A DNA stretch of 64,000 nucleotides, taken from NCBI GenBank assembly GCA_017428085.1, contig JAFRRP010000022.1:1-64000 (forward strand), in the 5' to 3' direction. The notes under the pieces are model-generated. The model worked only from the letters and a program-made list of their open reading frames with translations. It searched no databases and had not been told where the DNA came from. Positions 24,237 through 34,100 of the stretch are shown piece after piece. Within the stretch, counting starts at the first letter, position 1. The number at the start of each line of letters is the position of its first letter. The position numbers and the translations under genes were made by a program. Source of the DNA: Clostridia bacterium. GTDB lineage: Bacteria > Bacillota > Clostridia > Oscillospirales > Acutalibacteraceae.

Positions 24237-25295
24237 TCAGGGCAATTGAATGATGTTTTGTTCAATGAATTCCGTCGATTGCTTCCTGTCTTCTTCCAGC
24301 AGGCGGGAGGATTCGGTGAAGTCCGGCTTTTCGTCCATGTCGGCGTTGGTCAGCTCCCGGCCGGTCAGGCCGTAGCGCCGCGCCAGATCCGCCAGCCGCG
24401 AGCCCACGCCGGAGCTCTCCGGCGGCAGCTCGAAGAAGAATTCCTTTTGGAAATTCAGCGAAAACGCGAAGCCGTGGAACGAGTTGGTCACCACGCAGCG
24501 CGCGTCCAGCAGGTACCGCAGCCACTCGGCCGGCCCCGCCGTAAACGAGTATTCCGCCGCGTGCCGGTGCAGCCGGGAATAGCTGACCGTTTTCACCGGC
24601 AGGCCGGTCTTTTTTGACAGGTCCGCGGCGAACCGCCACAGCCGTTCGCTGTTGAATACCGTGTACACGAAGATATATTCCCCGTCCGTTTTGCGCGGGG
24701 CGGCCAGTTCCTCCCACTGCTCCTTCGTCAGCAGCAGGGTGGGATCCACCACCACCGGCACATCCTGCCCGCAGATATCACGGATCAGCGCCGCCGCGGT
24801 CTGCTCCCGCACGGAGAGCGCGTCGAAATCCGAAAGCTGCCGCCGGAGGTCTTCGTGGTACTTGCCGTCGATTTCGGACAGGCCGAAGCTGGCGGCGTAG
24901 GCGGTCTTGCGGGAGTGGTTTTTTGGATAATCAAGGAAGTAAAAACAGTCGTCCCCGGTCAGGTTGTAATTCCAGATCTGGTCGCTGCCCGCCACGATCA
25001 CGTCCGCATCGTCCGGGGCGGCGTCCCGCACCGGGATATATTGCGCGAAAAAGCGCTCGAAATGCTTTTGCCGCGCCTTCGCCGTGGGGTAATTATACAG
25101 GTGCGCCGCCACGTATTTGGGGTCTTTGGCGCTTTTCAGGTCAAACAGCGCGTTGGCGGCGTCGATGGCCGCGCAGCGGTGCCGCAGAAAAAAGACGTCC
25201 TCCGCGTAAGGGTCCAGAGCGCGCTTCAGCGCCGCCGCCTGCAGCGCGGTGCCGTAGTTGACGGCCTCCGGAAAGGTCACGATACCGATCTTCAT
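24237..25295 (-). CDS. Polysaccharide pyruvyl transferase family protein
   Basis: 352 residues. N-terminal MKIGIVTFPEAVNYGTALQA and the hallmark VAGSDQIWN (about 100-108), then DPTLLLTKEQW and C-terminal VTNSFHGFAFSL, are the usual landmarks of the CsaB/WcaK family, which adds pyruvate ketals to surface glycans. GGGAG lies 8 nt before the ATG. It is part of the exopolysaccharide cluster but is separated from the genes on either side by repeat-containing spacers. Confidence 0.9.
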   Translation of the reverse strand: MKIGIVTFPEAVNYGTALQAAALKRALDPYAEDVFFLRHRCAAIDAANALFDLKSAKDPKYVAAHLYNYPTAKARQKHFERFFAQYIPVRDAAPDDADVIVAGSDQIWNYNLTGDDCFYFLDYPKNHSRKTAYAASFGLSEIDGKYHEDLRRQLSDFDALSVREQTAAALIRDICGQDVPVVVDPTLLLTKEQWEELAAPRKTDGEYIFVYTVFNSERLWRFAADLSKKTGLPVKTVSYSRLHRHAAEYSFTAGPAEWLRYLLDARCVVTNSFHGFAFSLNFQKEFFFELPPESSGVGSRLADLARRYGLTGRELTNADMDEKPDFTESSRLLEEDRKQSTEFIEQNIIQLP

Positions 25296-25317
25296 AACGT
25301 AGCTCCCGTCAAGAAAG

Positions 25318-25378
25318 GGGCTGCGGCGCAGCCGCTTTCGAATACGCCATCGCCGTTGCCGAAGGCAAAATCGGCGGG
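25318..25378. repeat. Second dispersed repeat type (partner at 63190-63254)
   Basis: The segment with CGCTTTCG, TACGCC, GCCGTTGCCGAAGG and then GGCGGGCGTT matches, with gaps, a segment at 63190-63254 (CGCTTTCG, TACGCC, GCCGTCCCCGAAGG). The two copies lie in unrelated intergenic spacers. Confidence 0.5.
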
Positions 25379-25390
25379 CGTTATAATCTT

Positions 25391-25429
25391 TTTATTTAGC
25401 AGGAAACGAGCAGGTTCCTGCTAAATAAA
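25391..25429. repeat. 15-bp perfect inverted repeat across a stop codon
   Basis: TTTATTTAGCAGGAA (25391-25405) pairs perfectly with 25415-25429 around a 9-nt loop and contains the stop codon of the GT4 gene. It lacks a 3' U-run in either direction, so it is a strong hairpin but not a canonical intrinsic terminator. It could attenuate or stabilise the upstream mRNA. Confidence 0.8.
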
Positions 25430-26518
25430 AAAGTCCTGTAGTTTTTTTGCGGCGGAAACGATCTCAAACCCCGCCTGTTCCAGCGCCTTCCGGCAGTCGC
25501 GCTTGCCCTGCGCCCCGGTGGACAGCAGCTCCTTCGCCCACGCTTCCGGGGAAGCGGCCAAAGAGACGAACCGCACCGCGCCGGAGATATTGACGCTCTC
25601 CTCCACCGCCTGCGCGGAGACTACGCAGGGCAGCCCGCAGGCCTGCGCCTCCACCGCCGTCACGGGGAAGCCCTCCGTCAGCGAGGGCAGGCAGAACACG
25701 TCCATGGCGGCGTACAGCCCCGGCAGGTCGGTCCGCGCGCCGGTGAACACGACGGCATCCCCGCAGCCGGAGGCCGCGGCGTGGGCGCGGACCTCATCGC
25801 GCAGCTCGCCGTCGCCCACGAACAGCAGCACGGCGTTCGGGTTTATTTTGTGCAGCGCGGCAAAAATATCGATGAGGAATTTCTGGTTTTTGGCGACGCA
25901 CATCCGGCCCACGTGGCCCGCCACGAAGGCGTCCTCCGGGATGCCCAGCGATTTCCGGGCGTCTTTTCCGTCCGATACCGCAAAGCGGGACAGGTCGGCG
26001 GCGTTGGGCACGATCATCGCCTTGGCCGCGTTTTTTTCGCCGTACATAAAAGCGGCGGCGCTGCGGGAGCAGGCAAACAGGTGCGTGGCGTATTTGTCGA
26101 TCACCCGTTTGTTTTTCTCGTGCGCGGCGATGACCGGATATTTCATCAGCGGCGATCCCCAGGGCAGCGACGCGGTGTGCGCGTGGGCCGCACGCAGCGG
26201 AACGCCGTATTTTTTCGCGTTTATTAAAAAGTCAATGTTGGTCAGGCCGGAGAAATGGCACCACACCGCGTCGTAACGGTCGTCGCGGAAGATTTTTTCC
26301 GCCGCCGCCCGGTAACCCAGCGGGTCCCGCCGACGCACCGGCAGGTACAGCACCTTCCCGCCCATCGACTCGATCTCCGGGGCAAGGGAAAAATCCGCCC
26401 CGAACACCGCGAAATCGGCGGCGATCGCGTCATGGTCAAAGTGCCGCACGTATGACATCACGGCGGATTCCACGCCGCCGGCCGGGTCCTTCAGCCCGAA
26501 GATCAGCAGTCTGGTCAT
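25421..26518 (-). CDS. Glycosyltransferase family 4 (GT-B)
   Basis: 365 residues. N-terminal GGVESAVMSYV is the acceptor-side glycine loop. The C-terminal Rossmann domain has VGRMCVAKNQKFLIDIF (about 204-220), LFVGDGELRDEV and the donor-binding FCLPSLTEGFPVTAVEAQACG. It probably adds a sugar to the lipid-linked repeat unit; the donor is unknown. Its start overlaps the stop of the polymerase gene upstream (ATGA), so translation is coupled. Confidence 0.92.
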   Translation of the reverse strand: MTRLLIFGLKDPAGGVESAVMSYVRHFDHDAIAADFAVFGADFSLAPEIESMGGKVLYLPVRRRDPLGYRAAAEKIFRDDRYDAVWCHFSGLTNIDFLINAKKYGVPLRAAHAHTASLPWGSPLMKYPVIAAHEKNKRVIDKYATHLFACSRSAAAFMYGEKNAAKAMIVPNAADLSRFAVSDGKDARKSLGIPEDAFVAGHVGRMCVAKNQKFLIDIFAALHKINPNAVLLFVGDGELRDEVRAHAAASGCGDAVVFTGARTDLPGLYAAMDVFCLPSLTEGFPVTAVEAQACGLPCVVSAQAVEESVNISGAVRFVSLAASPEAWAKELLSTGAQGKRDCRKALEQAGFEIVSAAKKLQDFFI

Positions 26519-28038
26519 GCGGCGCGGCCCTTTCTGCGGAAGACCGCCTCATACAGCTTTCGCAGCAGGCCTTTTTTCTCCGAAGTTGCTTCCTCCGTAT
26601 GCAGCGCGTAGCCCATAAAAGTCCAGAAGACGAACGCGCCGACGGAGATCATGAAGAACAGATCGGAAACGAACAGGGCGGAGGCGGCCATGATGAATAC
26701 GGCGACGACGGAAAACAAAAAGTCCGTGTCGTTTTCAAACCGGAAGTATTTTTTCAGCAGCGCGATCAGCGCCGGGAGAAAGAACAGCAGGAACGCCGCG
26801 GCGCCCAGCACGCCCGTGCCGGCCAGGATATCCAGATAACCGTTATGCGGCGCCATCCTGTATTTTGCCATCAGCGTATTGGGAAAATGCTCTTTTGCGT
26901 AGGAGGAAAGATCGCGGGGAGATGTGCCGACGACGGGCGTGCCGGAAAAGATCTGCAGCGTCTGCACCCATCTGTCGAATCTGCCGTGGGAAACATCGTC
27001 CTCCCCTTTGGAGGCGGCGGTATCTTTCCGCTTGATCGGCTCCGTTCCGGCTTCTTCCCCCGTTCCGTCCTTGCCGTACGCCGTTTTCACGTTTATTATC
27101 TCAAGGTCGGAATGCGAATAGACCGTGTTGTATATTTCCGTAACGGCGAAAGGGACGCTTTCCGGCAAAAGACCGTTGAGTACGCGGACGTACGGAAGAA
27201 CGTACTGTCCGCCCACGATCAGCCCGTAGCACAACGCGCCGCACAGCGCCGCGGCGACAGCGCTTTTCACATACGCGCCGGATCGCTTTTCGACGCGCCG
27301 GGAGCCGAACGCATAAAACGCGAACACAAACATCGCAGCCAGCAGAAGAAGCGTGGCGGAAAACGAACCCGCCAAAGTCAGAAAACCGATCTGCAGCAGG
27401 ATATGGAGAACATTGATCGCTTTTACGACCGCCTTTTTTGTATGAAGGAAAAATCTGATCCCGGCAAAAATGACCACGTCCGAAACGTAACCGGCATAAT
27501 TCGGGTCCTGGAACACGCCCCAAAGCCGATTGTACACCGGACTGAAGCCCTGGCTGGTCGCGACCCATCCGCCGTCTTTTACCTGATAATAGATCGAAAG
27601 GGAAAACATCAGAAAGGAGGCGATCGTAAAAAACGCCCACACCGCGCTCAGGGTCCCGGTAATGCAATTGATCTCCGTTTTTCTCCGTTCCTTCGTTTTT
27701 TTCGCGCCGCATTCAAAAAACAAAAAGAAGAACAGCACCATCGCGCCCAGCGCTTTGATATTATCCGCGTAGCCGTATTTGAAATTGACCGCGCAGGACA
27801 GCGCCGTGACCGCAAGAAAGAGGCTCAGCGCGTCGGAACGCCTGTCCGAAAAACACCCGTCCGACAAAAACAGCCCGGCGACGATCAACGCGAAGCCGCA
27901 CAGAAAGATCCCCGCGGAAACGTACCGGCTGCCGATATATATATGCAGCGGCGAAACCTCCCGCACGGCGACGTAGACCGCCATCAGACACAAATAAAGC
28001 AGCTTGGCGCTCTCATATCGTTTTTTGATTTTTTCCAT
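26515..28038 (-). CDS. O-antigen ligase/Wzy-type polysaccharide polymerase
   Basis: 507 residues with about 11-12 membrane helices and one large extracytoplasmic loop (about 290-400) that ends in VVGTSPRDLSSYAKE and MAPHNGYLDILAGTGVLG. The H-N-x-Y/L-L segment in that loop is typical of the O-antigen ligase/Wzy superfamily. It would polymerise or transfer the exported repeat unit at the outer face of the membrane. It sits 4 nt after the GT2 gene and overlaps the GT4 gene. Confidence 0.87.
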   Translation of the reverse strand: MEKIKKRYESAKLLYLCLMAVYVAVREVSPLHIYIGSRYVSAGIFLCGFALIVAGLFLSDGCFSDRRSDALSLFLAVTALSCAVNFKYGYADNIKALGAMVLFFFLFFECGAKKTKERRKTEINCITGTLSAVWAFFTIASFLMFSLSIYYQVKDGGWVATSQGFSPVYNRLWGVFQDPNYAGYVSDVVIFAGIRFFLHTKKAVVKAINVLHILLQIGFLTLAGSFSATLLLLAAMFVFAFYAFGSRRVEKRSGAYVKSAVAAALCGALCYGLIVGGQYVLPYVRVLNGLLPESVPFAVTEIYNTVYSHSDLEIINVKTAYGKDGTGEEAGTEPIKRKDTAASKGEDDVSHGRFDRWVQTLQIFSGTPVVGTSPRDLSSYAKEHFPNTLMAKYRMAPHNGYLDILAGTGVLGAAAFLLFFLPALIALLKKYFRFENDTDFLFSVVAVFIMAASALFVSDLFFMISVGAFVFWTFMGYALHTEEATSEKKGLLRKLYEAVFRRKGRAA

Positions 28039-28042
28039 ACCG

Positions 28043-29092
28043 CTACTTCCTTATATGCTTCTTGAAAAATCCCACCGCTTTTTGCTGCGAAAACCCGGAG
28101 ACCGTCGCCAGCGCCAGCAAAAAGGACGCGTCCTCCTTCGCCAGCCGCGCTGCAATCAGCGCCTGTTTTGCGCCGACGGGACGGAAATCCGCCAACGCCT
28201 GCTTTGTCACCGGGTCGCGCAGCATCTCCCGCGCCAGCTCCTTCTGCCGCTTGACCGGCAGCGCCGCCCTTTCGGAACGGTTGCGCACGGCGGCGGAGAT
28301 CACATGCTTCAGAAAGGCGTAGGCGAAAAAGCTCGCGTTGGCTTCGTCAAGCGCGTTCTGTTGTTTTAAAAACGCTTTTTCCAGCCCGTATTTCCGTTTG
28401 GCCAGCGTAAAAAACGCCGGGCTGTATTTGTTTACCAGCGTTTCGTGGGCGTGGCGGCGGTATGTGTAAAGCGCCTCCGGGATCGCCGCCGCGGAAGGCG
28501 ACGCCGCGAATACCGCGATATTGAACAAAAAATCTTCGATCAGCTCCGTGCTTTCAAACCGCAGGCCGTTTTCTTCCAGAAACGCCCGCCGGTAGACCTT
28601 GTTCCACGCGAACGGGAATACCCGCGCCTCGTTCAGCGCCATAAAGACGTCCGCAAGGGGATCGCCCTTCGCCGTGCTTTTTCGCTCCGGCGAAAGGATC
28701 TCCGTCCACGTGGTCTCCCCCGCCGCGTTTTCATAGCCGCAGCGCACGCCGAAGGCCAAAATATCCGGCGCGTCCGCCAGATGCGGCTCGCAGACCGCCA
28801 ACAGCTCCGGCGACACACGGTCGTCCGAATCGGCGAAGATCACGTATTCTCCCTTCGCTTCCGCCAGTCCGGTATTGCGGGCGAAGCCGAGCCCTTCGTT
28901 CCGCGGCTTATGGATCACCCGCACGCGATCGTCCTGCCGCGCCAGCTCGTCGCACAGCGCGGGGCAGCCGTCCGGCGAACGGTCGTCCACCAGAATGACC
29001 TCCAATTCCCCCTGCTGCGCCAGCAGCGACGACACGCAGTCCCGCAGATACCGTTCCACCCCGTAGACGGGCACGATAAACGAAAATCTCAT
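28043..29092 (-). CDS. Glycosyltransferase family 2 (GT-A)
   Basis: 349 residues. The GT-A core is clear: FSFIVPVYGVERYLRDCVSSLL at the N-terminus, EVILVDDRSPDG (about 30-41) and NEGLGFARNTGL, then the DxD-like FADSDDRV (about 91-98). The C-terminal 120 residues are helical. It is the first glycan gene after the U32 gene, with 28 nt between them, and probably shares its transcript. Confidence 0.92.
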   Translation of the reverse strand: MRFSFIVPVYGVERYLRDCVSSLLAQQGELEVILVDDRSPDGCPALCDELARQDDRVRVIHKPRNEGLGFARNTGLAEAKGEYVIFADSDDRVSPELLAVCEPHLADAPDILAFGVRCGYENAAGETTWTEILSPERKSTAKGDPLADVFMALNEARVFPFAWNKVYRRAFLEENGLRFESTELIEDFLFNIAVFAASPSAAAIPEALYTYRRHAHETLVNKYSPAFFTLAKRKYGLEKAFLKQQNALDEANASFFAYAFLKHVISAAVRNRSERAALPVKRQKELAREMLRDPVTKQALADFRPVGAKQALIAARLAKEDASFLLALATVSGFSQQKAVGFFKKHIRK

Positions 29093-29120
29093 AACCGTTC
29101 CGAAATACCTTTATTTTTAA

Positions 29121-31154
29121 TCATAATAATACCTTATCATACAGCCCCGCGGTGCGTTTCCCGGGCAAAGGCTTTCCCGCCGCGAACAACCGCGCGATCT
29201 CCGCGCAGCGCTCCCGCGTTTCCGTGGTAAAGCACAGCGTCGCGAAATCGGTGGGCGGCAGGGGCCTGTCGCCCACGTACAGCGGCACCGGGTTGTACAG
29301 TACGGAAAACCGCTTCGCCTCGCACAGCACCGGGAAGGGGTCTCCGCGCCGGTCCGTCAGCGTGCGAACGCCCGTGCAGCGCCCGCAGCCGTTTTCCCCC
29401 TGCATGGGGCAGCAGCGGAAATGCATCAGCGGCATATGTCCGTAGCCGATAAAGCCGATTCTGCCGCCGAACGACAGCCGCCGCATATGCTCGAAGGACA
29501 GCTCCGGGGACAGCGTCATATCCGCCACGCCAAGGCCCCGGTAAAACGCCAGCGCCTCGCTGTTCATCACGTTCAGCAGCGCGCCGCCCAGGGGCGTCAG
29601 GCCCGCCGCCTTTGCCATGGCGATCGCGCCGATATTGTCGCACAGCGCGTACCGCAGCCCCTTTGCCGCCAGCGCGGCCAGCCGTTTCGCCACCCGGTCC
29701 TCATAACCGGGGTAGACCAGCGCGGGGATGCGCGCGCACAGCGTTTCCCCGTACCGCGCAATCAGCCCATCCGTGACTTCCCGCAGCGGCAGGAGGATCC
29801 TTTCGCAGCCGGTCCCCTCCGGGATCTGCTCCGCCGTGCGGAAGCTGAGCCGCAGGGCGGGCTTTTCCGGGCGCTCCGCAGAGGCGCGGACGCGTCGTTC
29901 CGGCAAAACAAACGGGTGCGGCTTCGGTCCGCCCCTTACCGCAGTCAGCTTTTCGCAGGCGTCGCGGCGCAGGGCGTTGACGGAGGCGGCGGGCAGGATG
30001 ATCCCTTCCCCGATCTCACAATCGACGGTTCCCGCTTCGTAAAACGTGCCGCCCAGCTTGCGCAGGGCTTTTTCCGCCATCTCCGGCGTCATCGCGGTTT
30101 TGAGGGCCGTTTCCGGCACGTCGCCCGCTGCCGTGACGGTGTGCGCGCCGTCTGTCAGCGTCAGGGAGCAGGGCTCCCCCGCCGCGGCGCGGAACGTCAT
30201 ATCTACGGCAACGCTTTTATACTCGTCTTTATACAGGTTTTTCAGCTTCGGCAGCACGGCGGAGGCGGCGATCACGTCGTCCTTCGTCCGGGCGCCGAAC
30301 ATATCCAGCGTGCGTTTGCCCGCGGCGTAGCCGTCGGTAAAGCCGCTGCGGGAGAACACGCTTTTCAGCGTTTCGATATCCGGTGTTTCGCCCGCCAGCG
30401 CCTGCCGGTAGGCCGTCACCGCCGCCGCCACGTATTCCGGGCGCTTCATGCGGCCTTCGATCTTCAGCGACGCAACGCCCGCGTCCCTCAGCTCGTCCAG
30501 ACGCCCCGCCAGACACATATCCTTCAATGACAGCGCGTATTCCCGGTCCCCCGCTTTGAAATTCAGGCGGCAGGGCTGGGCGCAAAGGCCGCGGTTGCCG
30601 CTGCGCGCGCCGAAGGCGGAGGACAGATAGCACATGCCGCTGGCGCTCATGCAGTGGGCCCCGTGGACGAAAACCTCGATCTCGCAGTCCACGGCGTCCG
30701 CGATCGCTTTGATCTCCGGCACGCTCAGCTCCCGCGCCAGCACGATGCGGGAAAACCCCTGCGCCGCCAGCAGCCTTGCGCCGGCGACGTTGTGGACGGC
30801 CATCTGCGTGGAGGCGTGCAGCCGCAGCGTGGGGCAGCACTTTTTTACCGCCGTTATCACCGCGGCGTCCTGCACGATCACCGCGTCCGCGCCGCTTTCG
30901 GCGATCAGCGCCAGCGTGTCGTACAGCTCCGGCAGCTCCGCGTCCGTCGCCAGCGTGTTCAGGGTGATATAGGTTTTCACGCCTCTTTCGTGACAAAAAC
31001 GCACAGCGGAAATGAAATCATTTCCGCTGAAGTTGTCGGCATTGCGCCGCGCGTTAAAAGATGGTGTGCCGAAATAAACGGCGTTGGCACCGCACCTGAC
31101 GGCGGCCTCAAGCTGTTCCCGGGCACCGGCAGGTGCGAGTAATTCCATTGTCAT
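29121..31154 (-). CDS. U32 family peptidase-like protein with C-terminal DUF3656-type region
   Basis: 677 residues. The N-terminal U32 domain starts MELLAPAGAREQLEAAVRCG and contains the signature EVFVHGAHCMSASGMCYLS with the following RSGNRGLCAQPCR (about 165-195). Proteins of this family (RlhA, TrhP, YegQ) hydroxylate RNA bases, using cysteines for an iron-sulfur cluster, rather than acting as proteases. The second half includes a Cys-rich HFRCCPMQGENGCGRC segment. The start lies 6 nt after the giant surface protein gene with only a weak ribosome site, so it may be read by reinitiation. Confidence 0.88.
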   Translation of the reverse strand: MTMELLAPAGAREQLEAAVRCGANAVYFGTPSFNARRNADNFSGNDFISAVRFCHERGVKTYITLNTLATDAELPELYDTLALIAESGADAVIVQDAAVITAVKKCCPTLRLHASTQMAVHNVAGARLLAAQGFSRIVLARELSVPEIKAIADAVDCEIEVFVHGAHCMSASGMCYLSSAFGARSGNRGLCAQPCRLNFKAGDREYALSLKDMCLAGRLDELRDAGVASLKIEGRMKRPEYVAAAVTAYRQALAGETPDIETLKSVFSRSGFTDGYAAGKRTLDMFGARTKDDVIAASAVLPKLKNLYKDEYKSVAVDMTFRAAAGEPCSLTLTDGAHTVTAAGDVPETALKTAMTPEMAEKALRKLGGTFYEAGTVDCEIGEGIILPAASVNALRRDACEKLTAVRGGPKPHPFVLPERRVRASAERPEKPALRLSFRTAEQIPEGTGCERILLPLREVTDGLIARYGETLCARIPALVYPGYEDRVAKRLAALAAKGLRYALCDNIGAIAMAKAAGLTPLGGALLNVMNSEALAFYRGLGVADMTLSPELSFEHMRRLSFGGRIGFIGYGHMPLMHFRCCPMQGENGCGRCTGVRTLTDRRGDPFPVLCEAKRFSVLYNPVPLYVGDRPLPPTDFATLCFTTETRERCAEIARLFAAGKPLPGKRTAGLYDKVLL

Positions 31155-31160
31155 GGGCGC

Positions 31161-34100
31161 TTATTTGTTGAACAGGCCACGGAAGAATTCCACGATCTTG
31201 CGGAAGAACGCCGCCAGCCGCTGGAAGAAGCCCATGTTGCCGTTGTTGCCGCCGATGTCGATCTGCGGCACGTTCGATCCGGCGTCGCCGCTGCGCAGGG
31301 AGATCACCATGTTTTCATGGACGTCTTCCAGCGCGTACCAGTAATCGTCGCCGTAGCTGATGCGGTTACCGTTGACCAGCACGCTGTAGTTGGCCTGCTT
31401 GCCGTCCGCCACGTTCAGCTTGAAGCGCAGCGTTTCGCCCTCGGGCACGCTGCAATAGCCGGTCTTGTAGACCTCGCCGTCCTCCTTGAAGCGGAAGCCG
31501 GTGGCGAAATCGCCGAAGGTGACGCGGTAGGTGGTCACGTTGTCCTCCACCTCTTCCTCGTTCGTGGTGGTCACCACGTGGATGGAACCAAGTGAGAACC
31601 CGTCGGAGGCCACCGCCACGATATCGGTCTCGCCCACGTTCACGAACCGCACAAGGCCGGTGCTGTCCACCGTGGCAACGCTGAGATCGCCGGAGCTCCA
31701 TCTGATACCGGTATCGGTGGCGTTGTCGGGCTGCAGGACGGCGCTCAATTGCAGCATGGCGCCGGGCAGCTGGGTGGTGGACACGCCGCCCGCCTTGATC
31801 TCCAGATAGCTGGTGTGGATGGGCGCTACCGTTACCACGCAGTAGGCGTTGAAGCTCTTATCGGGGGAGGAGACGTTGATCAGCGCGATGCCGGGGCTGA
31901 CCGCCGTGATCTCGCCGGTCTGGCTGATGGTGGCGATCTCCGTATTTCTGGAGGTCCACACCACGTCGCGCACGGTGGCGTTGGCGGGACTGATCGTCGC
32001 CACGACGGTATGGTTTTCGCCGATGTTCAGGAACAGGGAGGACACGTCGATGGAAAGTCCCTGCAGCTTGGTGAACACGTCAAACTGCGCGGTATAGGTC
32101 ACGTCGCCGGTGACTGCGCCCACCGCCGGGCTCCACCCGATGAAGGTGAAGTCGTATTCCGAGGTGGAGATCCGCGCCGGGTCGCTTTCGCCCGGATAGA
32201 CCGGCGTAGCGCCGTAGTTGTAATACTCGGTGATGGTAGCGCCGTCAACGTTCCAGATCACGGTGTATTTCCGATCCGTGCGCTCAAACTGGGCGGTATA
32301 GGTCACGTCCTCGGTGACGGGCAGGATCTCCTTGTCCCAGCCGGTGAACACGTAGCTGTAGCTCTCATCCGGGGCCTTGTAGGGCGTGCCGTCGTAGCTG
32401 GGCATCGCGCCGTACTGCCACACGGTCTCTTTGGTCACGTCGCCCGCCACCCACGTGACGATGCGGGTCTCCAGCTCCCACTGGGCGGTCAGGGACACGT
32501 TGCCGTATTTGCCGTTCAGGGACACGCCGCCTGCCAGGATCTGGTCCCGGACCCAGTTGCCGGAAGGATTGGTGACCTTCCAGCCCATAAATGCGGCGCC
32601 GTCGCGGGTGGGCGTGGGCAGGGTGCTGCCGCTTTCGATGGTGTAATAGAAGTTATCCACAGCGCTGCCGCCGTTCACGTACAGCCGCACGTAGTATTGC
32701 ACCGGCGTGTATTCCGCCGTAAAGATCAGGTCGTGCGCGGGCATGGTGGCGGGGATCTCCTGGTCCCACGCCGCCGTGTAGCCCGCTTTGGCAAGGGGCT
32801 GGTGCGCCAGGATCGCGCTGCCGTACTCCGCCTGGCTGGTCTCGGCGTATTCGTCGTTGCTCTTCCACGTGATGTCGTAGATGTTGACCTGCCATACGGG
32901 CGTCAGCGTCACGTTGCCGTAGTTTTCGTTCAGCGTATAGGCAAACGCCAGCAGGTCGCCCTGCCTCCAGTTGCCGTCGCCCACGGAAACGGTCCAGCCG
33001 GTCTGCGTGTGGCCCTCGCGGGTGGCGGTCGTCGGAAGCGTGTCGGTACGTTGAATGGTGTACGTCATATCGTTGGGCAGAACGACGCCCTCCTCTTCCG
33101 AGGCAAAGTGGATGGTATATTCCTTCACCGTCCACTGGGCGGTAAAGCTCACGTTGCCCCACAGGCCCGTTGTGGCGTAATCGGCAAGGTGATCGGCGTC
33201 CACAAGGGTGCCCGCCGCCCACGTGCCCGCGGCGGCGTCCAGCAGCCAGCCCGCGAATTCGTAGCCGGTTTTGGTGGGCGCGGGGAACGTCACGACGTCG
33301 TCTCTCTGATAGCCCATGGTCAGCGGGTCGCTCATGGAACCGCCGTTCAGGCTGAGAGAAATGGTGTAATCCTGCTTGACGGGATCAAACTGCGCGGTAT
33401 AGGTGTAGGAAGTGCCGTCCACCACGGGAACGATCTCGGGATACCATCCGGTGAAGACGTATTTATAGCCGTCCGCGTCCGCCTTGGTGGGCGTGTCGTG
33501 CTCCCATCTGGGCGTCTCGCCCACGCCCCACAGCTCCACGTTGTGCGTTTCGCCGATCACCCAGTCAACCTCCTCCGGCGTCAGCACGGAGGTAAAGTTG
33601 GCGTAGTAGGTGGCGGCGCCCGTCACGGCGGGCAGGCCTTCCAGCACCGTGCCGCCCGGGGTCAGCGACCAGCCGTTGAACCGCCAGCTGTACCGGGCCG
33701 GGTCGGCGGAAACCATGGTGGGGTTCACGCCGTTGTTATAGACGGGCGTCTGGCCGTACTCGATGGGATCGCTGTTGGTGCCGGTATAGTTGTCGGGCGT
33801 GCCGCCCACGTCTTCGGGGATCATCCACGTGACGACGTATTTGTTGACCGTGGACGTATACACCGCCGTATAGGTCGCTTCACCGGTAACGGTGGCGGCA
33901 AGGGCGGGATCCCAGTGGTCGAAGGTATAGGTGTACTGCGCGTCGGCGGGCTTGCCCTTTTCCTCGTCCGTCAGGTCGTTCGGCGTGGACTGGCCGTAGG
34001 TGCCCTGTCTGGTGACGCCGTCCGGATAATTGCCGGTGATATAGGTGATGGTGTAGTTCTTGGGCGTCCACTGGGCCTGCAGCGTCACGCTGCCGTATTT

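Noticed and set aside
25391..25429. An intrinsic terminator inside the exopolysaccharide cluster.
   Set aside because: The stem is perfect, but in neither direction is it followed by a U-run, so it was listed as an inverted repeat instead.
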